Positions 7,158-14,289 of a stretch of 64,000 nt of DNA are shown piece after piece. Source of the DNA: CAZKCI01 sp964551475 (GTDB taxonomy: Bacteria > Auribacterota > Erginobacteria > Erginobacterales > CAZKCI01); contig CAZKCI010000064.1 in assembly GCA_964551475.1 (NCBI GenBank), positions 55,635 to 119,634 on the forward strand. The letters run 5' to 3'. A program made the position numbers and the translations under genes. The notes below the pieces were generated by a model. It had not been told where the DNA came from and made no database searches. It saw nothing but the letters and a program-made list of their open reading frames with translations. Position 1 is the first letter of the stretch, and each line of letters opens with the position of its first letter.

Positions 7158-8441
7158 ATGAACGCGGACCTGATAGCCGTACTCGAATACATGGAGAGGG
7201 ACAAGGGGATCAGCCGGGAGGTTCTCCTCCAGGCGATCGAGACCTCTCTGCTCACCGCTTCCAAGAAAAGCCTGGGGCCGGCCCGGAACCTAGAGGTCAC
7301 GATCAATCCCAAGACCGGTGACATCAAGGCCTTCACCACTCTGGTCGCGGTGGAAAAGGTGACCGACCAGCACAACGAGATTTCCCTATCCGAAGCGCGC
7401 AAGATCAAGGCCTCCGCCGCGGCGGGGGACGAAATCCGCAAAGAGGTCACGCCCAAGAACTTCGGACGCATCGCCGCCCAGACCGCCAAGCAGGTGGTGA
7501 TCCAGAAGATCCGGGAAGCGGAAAAAGAAGTCGTCATGGGCGAATACCGGCAGAGGGTGGGGGACATCGTGAGCGGCGTGATCCGCCGGGCCGAGAAGGG
7601 AGTGGTGGTGATCGATCTCGGCCGGACCGAGGGGATCATGCCCGAGCGGGAGCAGTGCCCGCACGAGGAGTACCGGCCGGGGATGCGGGTGCGCGCCATT
7701 ATCCTGGAAGTCCGCGACAAGAACAAGGGCCCCGAGGTCATCCTCTCCCGCGCCACCGCCGGCTTCGTCCACAAGCTCTTCGAAATCGAAGTGCCGGAGC
7801 TGAAAGAGAATGTGGTGGAGATCAAGGCCATCGCCCGGGAGCCCGGCTACCGCACCAAGATCGCGGTCTGGGCCGCCAACGAAAAGGTCGACTGCGTCGG
7901 CGCCTGCGTCGGCCTGCGGGGAGCGCGGGTGAAGAGCGTGGTCCGCGAGCTCTCCGGCGAGAAGGTCGACATCATCCGCTGGGACGCCGATCCGGCCGTT
8001 TTCATCACCAACGCGCTCTCCCCGGCCAAGCTCAAGCAGGTCGTGATCAACGAGGAGAAGAAGGAGGCCGAGGTGGTGGTGGACGAGGACCAGCTTTCGC
8101 TGGCCATCGGGAAGAAGGGGCAGAACGTCCGCCTCTCCTCCCGCCTGACCGGCTGGAAGGTCGATATCTACCGGGAAGGCGAAATCAGCAAGGGGGTCAA
8201 GAAAGCAGTGGGCCAGATCTCCGCCCTCCCCGACGTGGACGAGGAGACCGCCCAGAAACTGGTGGAGGCCGGCTTCACCGATCTCGCCGTGCTCGCCATC
8301 TCCGACTCGGCGGACCTCGCCGAGATCCCCGGCCTGGACGAAGAGAAAGCCTCGGCGATCATCGCCTCGGCGAAGAAGCTGGCGGCTCCGGCCGAGGCGC
8401 CGGCGGCGGCCGCCCCTCCGGAAGCGGAAGAAAAAATCTGA
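7158..8441 (+). CDS. nusA: Transcription termination/antitermination factor NusA
   Basis: A 427-aa RNA-polymerase-associated factor controlling pausing, termination and antitermination. Domains in order: N-terminal RNAP-binding domain (1-125), S1 domain (about 130-200, VGDIVSGVIRRAEKGVVVIDLG), tandem KH domains (about 225-345, including CVGLRGARVKSVVREL and LAIGKKGQNVRLSSRLTGW) and a C-terminal helix-hairpin-helix segment (DVDEETAQKLVEAGF) with an Ala/Pro-rich tail. It opens the nusA-infB-rbfA-nrnA-truB-ribF-rpsO-pnp block. rimP, normally directly upstream, is absent. Expression is probably controlled by the terminator hairpin just upstream. Confidence 0.97.
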   Translation: MNADLIAVLEYMERDKGISREVLLQAIETSLLTASKKSLGPARNLEVTINPKTGDIKAFTTLVAVEKVTDQHNEISLSEARKIKASAAAGDEIRKEVTPKNFGRIAAQTAKQVVIQKIREAEKEVVMGEYRQRVGDIVSGVIRRAEKGVVVIDLGRTEGIMPEREQCPHEEYRPGMRVRAIILEVRDKNKGPEVILSRATAGFVHKLFEIEVPELKENVVEIKAIAREPGYRTKIAVWAANEKVDCVGACVGLRGARVKSVVRELSGEKVDIIRWDADPAVFITNALSPAKLKQVVINEEKKEAEVVVDEDQLSLAIGKKGQNVRLSSRLTGWKVDIYREGEISKGVKKAVGQISALPDVDEETAQKLVEAGFTDLAVLAISDSADLAEIPGLDEEKASAIIASAKKLAAPAEAPAAAAPPEAEEKI

Positions 8442-8474
8442 CGATTTTTCGCGCGCTCGACGCATAAAGGACAG

Positions 8475-10553
8475 ATGAGAGTCTACGAACTGGCCAAGTC
8501 GCTCAAGCTCGAGAACAAGGACCTGATCGCCCGGCTCGGGGAGATGGGGATCGCGGTCAAGTCCCACTCCTCGTCCCTGACCGAAGAGCAAGCGGCCTCC
8601 GTCCGTTCCCGCCTGGCGGCCTCTCCTCCCGCGGCCGCCCCGGCCGTAGGACCGGCGAAGAAGGTTTCACCGCCGGCGAAAAAGACCAAAGCCGAGGAAC
8701 CGCCGGCGCCGGTCTCGACCGCCGCGCCCATCAGCGAAGCCGGACCGGCCGCGCCCTCCGCGCCGGCCGTCTTCCTGAAAAACCTGGCGATCAAGTTCCC
8801 GGTGACCGTGCGGGAGTTCGCCGATGGAGTGGGGCAGAAGCCGAACATCATCCTGAAGAAGCTCATGGAGATGGGCCTCTTCTGCTCCTTGAACCAGTTC
8901 CTGGACGAGGGCCCCGCCCAGACTATCGCCCGGGAATACGGATTTGAAATCAAGGCGCCCATCCGGGGACCGGCGGAGACGCCGCCCGGCACCCGGAAGG
9001 AAGCCGCCCATCACCGTCCGGCGCCGGTCCGGGATGAGCACGCCGAGCCGCGCGCCCCGGTGGTCACACTGATGGGCCATATCGACCACGGCAAGACCTC
9101 GCTCCTCGACGCCGTCCGCCGCTCGCGCATCGCCGCCGGCGAGGCGGGAGGGATCACCCAGCACATCGGCGCCTACCGGATCAAGACCAAGGGGGGGTAC
9201 ATCGTCTTTCTGGACACCCCGGGCCACAAGGCCTTCACCACCATGCGCGCGCGGGGCGCCCAGCTCACCGACATCGTGGTCCTGGTGGTGGCCGCCGACG
9301 ACGGGATCATGCCCCAGACACTGGAGGCGATCGACCACGCCCGGGCGGCCGGCGTCCCCGTCGTGGTGGCGATCAACAAGATGGACAAGTCCGCCGCCTC
9401 GCCCGACAAGGTCAAGCGCCAGCTGGCCGAGCGGGAGCTTCTGCCCGAAGACATGGGAGGCAAGATCATCTGCGTCCCCGTTTCCGCCAAGACCAAGGAC
9501 GGGCTGGAGCACCTCCTGGAGATGCTCCTGCTCCAGGCCGAGATCATGGAGCTCAGGGCCATCCCCACCGGCCCGGCCGAGGGCGTGGTGGTGGAGGCCC
9601 GCCACACCGCCGATCGCGGCCCGGTGGTTACGCTGCTCATCAAGAAGGGGACGCTCCGCCGGGGCGACCCCCTAGTCTGCGATGTTTTTCCCGGCAAGGT
9701 GAAGAGCATGTTCGACGACCTTGGCCGCGAGGTCAAGGAAGCCGGCCCTTCCACCCCGGTCGAGGTGCTGGGGATCATGGGCGTCCCCGCCGCCGGCTCG
9801 TTTTGCCGGGTGGTGGCCTCCGACGCCGCCGCGCGGGAGTCCGCGGAAAGCCTCCAGGCCGAGAAAAAGGTCCAGTCCCGGGAGCCCGTCCACCGGGCGA
9901 GCCTGGAGGACCTCTTCCAGAAGCTCAGCCAGGGCACGGCCAAGGAGCTCAACCTGGTGGTCAAAGCCGACGTCCAGGGGACGCTGGAGGCCCTTCTGGG
10001 CTCCCTCTCCGAGCTCGCCACGCCCAAGGCCGAGGTCAAGTTCATCCACACCGGCGTCGGCGCGATCAGTGAATCCGACGTCATGCTCGCCTCCGCTTCG
10101 GGGGCGGTGATCATCGGCTTCAACGTCAAGGCGGAGAGCCGGATCAAGGGGCTGGCGGGGAGCGAAGGGGTGGACATCCGGGAATACGCCATCATCTACG
10201 AGGCGGTGGACGAGGTGACCCGGGCCCTGGAAGGGCTGCTCGAGCCCAAGATCGAGGAGCAGGTCCTCGGCCAGGCGCGGGTCAAGCAGGTCTTCAAGGT
10301 CACCAAGGTGGGGACGGTAGCCGGGTGCGATGTGGAGAAGGGAAAGATCGCGCGCGGCAACCGGGTGAAGATCCTGCGCGCCGGCCAGGTGGTCGGGAAG
10401 GACACCGTGATCTCGATCAAGCGCTTCAAGGACACCGTCGACGAAGTGGGCCCGGGGATGGAGTGCGGGATCACCCTCGGCAATTTCAAGGATTATCAGG
10501 AAGGGGATCTCATCGAGGCCTACCGGATCAAAGAGACCGCTCAAACTTTATAG
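8475..10553 (+). CDS. infB: Translation initiation factor IF-2
   Basis: A 692-aa GTPase that places fMet-tRNA on the 30S subunit and promotes subunit joining. It has an N-terminal IF2_N domain (MRVYELAKSLKLENKDLIARL), an Ala/Pro/Lys linker, a second IF2_N-like segment (about 95-150), the G domain with G1 GHIDHGKTS near residue 201, G3 DTPGH near 247 and G4 NKMD near 302, then domains II, III and IV. It is shorter than the E. coli protein because the N-terminal linker is short. It follows nusA by 33 nt. The stop codon lies inside the left arm of a 24-bp hairpin. Confidence 0.98.
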   Translation: MRVYELAKSLKLENKDLIARLGEMGIAVKSHSSSLTEEQAASVRSRLAASPPAAAPAVGPAKKVSPPAKKTKAEEPPAPVSTAAPISEAGPAAPSAPAVFLKNLAIKFPVTVREFADGVGQKPNIILKKLMEMGLFCSLNQFLDEGPAQTIAREYGFEIKAPIRGPAETPPGTRKEAAHHRPAPVRDEHAEPRAPVVTLMGHIDHGKTSLLDAVRRSRIAAGEAGGITQHIGAYRIKTKGGYIVFLDTPGHKAFTTMRARGAQLTDIVVLVVAADDGIMPQTLEAIDHARAAGVPVVVAINKMDKSAASPDKVKRQLAERELLPEDMGGKIICVPVSAKTKDGLEHLLEMLLLQAEIMELRAIPTGPAEGVVVEARHTADRGPVVTLLIKKGTLRRGDPLVCDVFPGKVKSMFDDLGREVKEAGPSTPVEVLGIMGVPAAGSFCRVVASDAAARESAESLQAEKKVQSREPVHRASLEDLFQKLSQGTAKELNLVVKADVQGTLEALLGSLSELATPKAEVKFIHTGVGAISESDVMLASASGAVIIGFNVKAESRIKGLAGSEGVDIREYAIIYEAVDEVTRALEGLLEPKIEEQVLGQARVKQVFKVTKVGTVAGCDVEKGKIARGNRVKILRAGQVVGKDTVISIKRFKDTVDEVGPGMECGITLGNFKDYQEGDLIEAYRIKETAQTL

Positions 10554-10590
10554 AACGGAGCGGCGAGCCGCTCTGTTCTATAAAGTTTGA
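10541..10590. repeat. 24-bp stem spanning the infB stop codon
   Basis: The arms 10541-10564 (TCAAACTTTATAGAACGG...) and 10567-10590 are reverse complements with one G-T mismatch and a 2-nt centre. The infB TAG (10551-10553) lies in the left arm. There is no T-run after it, so it is not a classical terminator; it may protect the mRNA 3' end or be a mobile palindrome. Confidence 0.75.
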
Positions 10591-10702
10591 CAGCCCGCTG
10601 ATCTTAAGTTTCCGCGTCGTCATGCCCATCCCTCTGCGTCGGGCCGGCGCGTCGTTCCGAAGAAAATATTTGATCTTGCGGATTCCCCTGATCTCGCGGA
10701 TA

Positions 10703-10754
10703 TTTTTTCCGAATGAGGCGGGGGATGACGATCCCCCGCCTCGTTCGGAAAAAA
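10703..10754. promoter_or_regulatory. 24-bp stem directly abutting the rbfA start codon
   Basis: The left arm TTTTTTCCGAATGAGGCGG... (10703-10726) pairs with 10731-10754 around the loop GACG, with one wobble. One base separates it from the rbfA ATG. The T-run comes before and the A-run after the stem on both strands, so it cannot be an intrinsic terminator. No separate Shine-Dalgarno sequence is visible, so the stem probably influences rbfA translation or RNA processing. Confidence 0.65.
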
Positions 10755-10755
10755 G

Positions 10756-11154
10756 ATGAAGACGCATCGGCTCGCCCGGATCGAGGAGCAGGTCAAGCGG
10801 ATCATCGGGGAGATTCTCTCCGCCGGGGCCAAGGATCCCCGGATCGGTCTCGCCAGCGTGACCCGGGTCTCGGTCAGCCCCGATCTCCAGCAGGCCAAGG
10901 TTTTCATCAGCGCCTACGGCAGCGAGGAGGAGAAGAGGAAGACCTTCGCAGGCCTGCAGAGCGCCCGCTCCTATATCCAGCGCGAGCTCGGCTCCCAGGT
11001 CAGCTACCGCAATACGCCGGTGATCAGCTTCCACGAGGACCTCGTCCTGGCCTACGGGGCCCGGATCGACGAGATCCTCCTGGAGATCAAGAAAAAGGAA
11101 GGCGAGTCTTCCTATCCTCCATCCTCTACCCTCCATCCTCCCGAGAAGCCATGA
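10756..11154 (+). CDS. rbfA: 30S ribosome-binding factor RbfA
   Basis: A 132-aa factor for 16S rRNA maturation and cold adaptation. The family pattern is clear: RLARIEEQVKRIIGEIL, DPRIGLASVTRVSVSPDLQQAKVF, LQSARSYIQREL and the KH-like fold end. The tail is Ser/Pro-rich (YPPSSTLHPPEKP) and looks like read-through of a repeat-type sequence. The 3' end overlaps nrnA by ATGA. Two long hairpins separate it from infB, so it may have its own control despite lying in the block. Confidence 0.95.
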   Translation: MKTHRLARIEEQVKRIIGEILSAGAKDPRIGLASVTRVSVSPDLQQAKVFISAYGSEEEKRKTFAGLQSARSYIQRELGSQVSYRNTPVISFHEDLVLAYGARIDEILLEIKKKEGESSYPPSSTLHPPEKP

Positions 11155-12137
11155 AGGTTCCCCCTTCCCTGATCTCCGCTATCCGCTCCCGCCGCTCCTT
11201 CCTCATCTCCTCCCACATCCGCCCGGACGGCGACGCCATCGGGACCCAGCTCGCCCTCCGCCTGATCCTCCTGGCCCTGGGGAAGAAAGCGGTCATCCAG
11301 AACCACTCTCCCGTCCCGCGGAACTTCCACTTCCTCCCCGGCTCGCGGCTCATCCGCCCGTTCGGGAAGCTCCCGTTCCGCCCGGACGCCGCCCTGATCA
11401 TCGACGTCCCCTCGCCCCATCGCCTGGGCGGGGTGCGGGAGCACCTCCAGGGGATCCCGCTGGTCATCAATATCGATCACCACATCTCCAACGAGTATTT
11501 CGGGTCGATCAACTGGGTGGAGGCGAAATCCTCCTCGGTGGGGGAGATGGTCTGCTCGCTGGTCCGAGCCCTCGGCCTCCCGCTTTCCCGCCCGATCGCC
11601 CTCTGCCTCTACGTGGCCCTCCTCACCGACATGGGCAAGTTCCAGTTCATGGTCACGCCGGAGTCGGGGGCGAGGATCTTCCGCCTCGCCGCCTCTCTCA
11701 CCGCCACCGGTCTCGTCCCCTACGAGATCTACAAGCTCGTCTACAACCTCTATTCGCACGACCAGCTGAAGCTTCTCGGCGAGGCCCTGCGCACGCTCGC
11801 CTTCGCCGCCTCCGGACAGATCGCGCACATGTCCGTCACGGCGGCGATGGTGAAAAAGTACGGGATCAGCGACGACAACACCGACGGCCTGATCTCCCAG
11901 CCCCGGGACCTGCGCTCCACCCGGGTAGCCATCCTCTTCACCGAGTCCGAGGGCAAGGTCAAGGTCTCGCTCCGTTCCAAGGAGCCCCGGCGACTGAACA
12001 TGAACCGGGTCGCCTCCCGCTTCGGGGGGGGAGGGCATCCGGCCGCCGCCGGGGCGGAGGTGGAGGGAAGCCTCGGGCATGTCCGGCCGCTGATTGTGAA
12101 GGCGGTGGAAGAGGAGTTAAGGAGATCTCGAATCTGA
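11151..12137 (+). CDS. nrnA: DHH-DHHA1 phosphoesterase, NrnA-like oligoribonuclease / pAp phosphatase
   Basis: A 328-aa hydrolase of short RNA oligomers and 3'-phosphoadenosine 5'-phosphate. The DHH catalytic motifs are present: SHIRPDGDAIGTQLAL near the N-terminus, ALIIDVPSPHRLGG, and the signature NIDHHISNEYFG. The C-terminal DHHA1 domain has the RVASRFGGGGHPAAAG motif that binds the nucleic-acid end. Position between rbfA and truB is the usual one. The start overlaps the rbfA stop (ATGA), indicating translational coupling. Metal-dependent (Mn2+) activity is expected for the family. Confidence 0.93.
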   Translation: MKVPPSLISAIRSRRSFLISSHIRPDGDAIGTQLALRLILLALGKKAVIQNHSPVPRNFHFLPGSRLIRPFGKLPFRPDAALIIDVPSPHRLGGVREHLQGIPLVINIDHHISNEYFGSINWVEAKSSSVGEMVCSLVRALGLPLSRPIALCLYVALLTDMGKFQFMVTPESGARIFRLAASLTATGLVPYEIYKLVYNLYSHDQLKLLGEALRTLAFAASGQIAHMSVTAAMVKKYGISDDNTDGLISQPRDLRSTRVAILFTESEGKVKVSLRSKEPRRLNMNRVASRFGGGGHPAAAGAEVEGSLGHVRPLIVKAVEEELRRSRI

Positions 12138-12164
12138 GATCGGAGATCTCAAATCTCAGATCCC
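12121..12164. repeat. AGATCTCAAATCTCAGATC word cluster at the nrnA-truB junction
   Basis: Words such as GAGATCTCGAATCTGAGATC and GGAGATCTCAAATCTCAGATC form opposed copies across the nrnA stop and the place where truB should start. The same words occur at 44943-44975 and 59937-59961, both in gaps. Here the cluster seems to have taken over the truB translation start. Confidence 0.75.
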
Positions 12165-12169
12165 CGGCG

Positions 12170-12868
12170 CTGGACGGTTTTCTCCTCGTCGACAAACCCC
12201 CCGGCATCACTTCCTACGGTGTGGTCGACCGGCTGAAAAAGCGCTTCCGGCCCGGCCGCATCGGCCACGGGGGAAGCCTGGACCCGCTGGCCACGGGGCT
12301 TCTGGTGGTGATGCTGGGGAAGGCGACCTCGTCCGCTTCGTCACTGCTCGGGGGGGACAAGGAGTATCTGGCCGATGTGCGCCTGGGCCTAGCCACCGAC
12401 ACACAGGACATCAGCGGGCGCACTCTCTCCGAAAAGGATCCCTCGTCCGTGACCCGGGAAGGACTGGCGGAGGCGCTCCGGGCTTTCCGCGGCGAGATCG
12501 AGCAGATCCCGCCGATGTTCTCGGCCCTGAAAAGCCACGGCGAGCGCCTCTACGATCTGGCCCGGCGGGGGATAACCGTTCCCCGTCCCCCCCGCCGGGT
12601 GACGGTGCGTCAGATCGATCTTGTCGATTTTGTTCCTCCGGTCGCCCGGATCCGGGTGCTCTGTTCCAAGGGAACCTACATCCGGACGCTGGCCAGCGAT
12701 CTGGGCGAGCGCTTGGGAGTGGGCGCCTGCCTGTCGGCGCTGAGACGGACAGCCTCCTTCCCGTACCTGGTCGGTGACGCGCTGGAGCTGGAACGTCTAT
12801 TGGCCATGTCCAAAGAGGAGTTCGAAGCAAGACTTATACAGCCGGAGGGATCACAGGTTGCACGATAA
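12170..12868 (+). CDS. truB: tRNA pseudouridine-55 synthase TruB; start codon unusual
   Basis: Isomerises U55 in the tRNA T-loop. The family signature GFLLVDKPPGITSYGVVDRL begins at codon 12173-12175, the catalytic aspartate lies in GHGGSLDPLATGLLVVMLG, and SALKSHGERLYDLARRG and CSKGTYIRTLASDLG follow; a short PUA-like tail closes the protein. No ATG, GTG or TTG exists in frame upstream of the conserved N-terminus. The CTG at 12170 aligns with the usual Met, while a CTG at 12134 overlaps the nrnA stop and has AAGGAG upstream. The GTG at 12221 would delete the conserved LLVDKPPG segment. The enzyme call is firm, the start is not. Confidence 0.9.
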   Translation: MDGFLLVDKPPGITSYGVVDRLKKRFRPGRIGHGGSLDPLATGLLVVMLGKATSSASSLLGGDKEYLADVRLGLATDTQDISGRTLSEKDPSSVTREGLAEALRAFRGEIEQIPPMFSALKSHGERLYDLARRGITVPRPPRRVTVRQIDLVDFVPPVARIRVLCSKGTYIRTLASDLGERLGVGACLSALRRTASFPYLVGDALELERLLAMSKEEFEARLIQPEGSQVAR

Positions 12869-12870
12869 TC

Positions 12871-13005
12871 GGGTTCAGCGGTTCACGGTTCAGCGGTTCA
12901 GCGGTTCAACGGTTGGAAAAATAACCGTGAACCGCTGAACCGTGAACCGCTGAACCTCTGAACCTCTGAACCGTTGAACCGTGAACCGTTGAACCTTTGA
13001 ACCCT
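12871..13005. repeat. Opposed array of GGTTCA words (hairpin array 2)
   Basis: The left arm 12871-12914 repeats GGTTCAGC, GGTTCACG and GGTTCAACGG. After a short A-rich spacer (GGAAAAAT) the words return as AACCGTG, AACCGCTG and AACCTCTG from 12923 to 13005. It is the same family and layout as 1407-1557 and fills the truB-ribF gap. No ribosome-binding site separates it clearly from ribF. Confidence 0.85.
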
Positions 13006-13022
13006 GGCTGCATAGACATGCA

Positions 13023-13970
13023 ATGAAGGTTTATAACTCCATTACTCCTCGTTCTTCGCGGTCTCCGCTGGTTATCGGAATCGGAACCTTCGACGGCGTC
13101 CATCGCGGGCACCGGGCGGTCCTCTCCGCCGTCCGCCGACTGGCCGGACAGTCCGGAGTTTCCGGCGTGATCGCCTTCCGCGTCCCCCCGCGGCATGTGG
13201 TCGGGGCGGGCGGAGAGGAGTGCCTGACCACGCCGGCCCAGCGCCGGGAACTGTTCCAGAAAACGGGCGTGGACGTCTGCTGGCTCCTCGACTTCGACCG
13301 CCGTTTTTCGCGTCTTTCCGCGGACGATTTCGTGCGCCGCGAGCTCGCCCAGAAGCTCAGGATCTCCGGCGTCTGCGTGGGGGAGGGATTCCGTTTCGGG
13401 CGGGGGAGGGGGGGGACGGTCGCTCTCCTCCGCCGTCTGGGCGCGGAACTCGGGTTCCGTGTCCGGGAGGTAAGGGCGGTGCGCGCGGGCGGCCGCCGTG
13501 TCTCCAGCACGCGCATCCGCCGTCTTCTCGCCCGGGGGGACGTCCGTTCCGCCGCCCGCTGCCTGGGGAGAGACTACGTTCTCACCGGGAAGGTCGTGGG
13601 CGGGCGCGGCCAGGGGCGTTCTCTCGGCTATCCCACGGCCAACTTCATCCCCGAGCAGATGCTTCCCCGTCCCGGCGTCTACGCCGCCCGGATCGAGTCC
13701 GGTGGCCTCCGCCGGAGCGGGATGTTCTATCTTGGCCGCCGTCCGACACTGCCCGGGCGCCGGCCGGGAGAGGTCGTAGCCGAAGCCCATCTCTTCGATT
13801 TCGCCGGAAACCTCTACGGGAGGCGGATAAAAGTCTTCTTGAAAAGGCGCCTGCGAAGGGATATAAAGTTCAAAACCATAACGGCCCTCCTCGGGCAGAT
13901 CCGGCGCGATGAGACGCGCGCCCGCTTCTCCGCAAAGAGACTGAGCCGCCGCAAAGGAGATAACGCATGA
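13023..13970 (+). CDS. ribF: Bifunctional riboflavin kinase / FAD synthetase
   Basis: Converts riboflavin to FMN and FAD. The N-terminal adenylyltransferase domain has GIGTFDGVHRGHRAVL (the HxGH-like nucleotide site), ADDFVRREL, VGEGFRFGRGRGG and the SSTRIRRLLARGDV motif. The C-terminal flavokinase domain has GRGQGRSLGYPTANF, PGVYAARIE, and HLFDFAGNLYGRRIKVFL. At 315 aa it is the normal length. It sits between truB and rpsO as in many bacteria and overlaps rpsO by 4 nt. Its leader is the opposed GGTTCA array; no FMN riboswitch pattern was seen. Confidence 0.96.
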   Translation: MKVYNSITPRSSRSPLVIGIGTFDGVHRGHRAVLSAVRRLAGQSGVSGVIAFRVPPRHVVGAGGEECLTTPAQRRELFQKTGVDVCWLLDFDRRFSRLSADDFVRRELAQKLRISGVCVGEGFRFGRGRGGTVALLRRLGAELGFRVREVRAVRAGGRRVSSTRIRRLLARGDVRSAARCLGRDYVLTGKVVGGRGQGRSLGYPTANFIPEQMLPRPGVYAARIESGGLRRSGMFYLGRRPTLPGRRPGEVVAEAHLFDFAGNLYGRRIKVFLKRRLRRDIKFKTITALLGQIRRDETRARFSAKRLSRRKGDNA

Positions 13971-14236
13971 GTCTGAGCACCGAGAAGAAAAAGACGGTCA
14001 TCGACGCCTACGGCGCCAAAGGCGGGGACACCGGGTCCCCGGAAGTGCAGGTTGCCCTGATCACCGAGCGGATCAACGAGCTGACCGCCCACATGAAGAC
14101 CCATCAGAAGGACAACCGTTCCCAGCGGGCCCTGGTGGAGCTGGTTTCGACGCGCCAGCGCCATCTCACCTATCTGAAGCGGACGTCGCTGGCCCGCTAC
14201 CACGGGCTGGTCGAGAAGCTGGGACTGAGAAAGTAA
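13967..14236 (+). CDS. rpsO: 30S ribosomal protein S15
   Basis: An 89-aa protein binding the 16S rRNA central domain. The typical S15 pattern is intact: DTGSPEVQVALITERINELTAH as the central signature, HQKDNRSQRALVELVSTRQRHL and YLKRTSLARYHGLVEKLGLR. It is translationally coupled to ribF through ATGA and followed 53 nt later by pnp, the classical rpsO-pnp pair. Confidence 0.98.
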   Translation: MSLSTEKKKTVIDAYGAKGGDTGSPEVQVALITERINELTAHMKTHQKDNRSQRALVELVSTRQRHLTYLKRTSLARYHGLVEKLGLRK

Positions 14237-14289
14237 ATCGAGCATAGACGGCCGGGGGAGAGCCCCGGAGAAAAGAGAGAGAGGAAAGT

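Noticed and set aside
10713..12137. Upstream extension of nrnA from 10713
   Set aside because: It would read the rbfA gene in the wrong frame and give a Pro/Arg/Gly-rich head. The ATG at 11151, overlapping the rbfA stop, starts the conserved part correctly.
13006..13022. FMN riboswitch before ribF
   Set aside because: The leader consists of the opposed GGTTCA array and a few bases; none of the conserved RFN-element blocks is visible.
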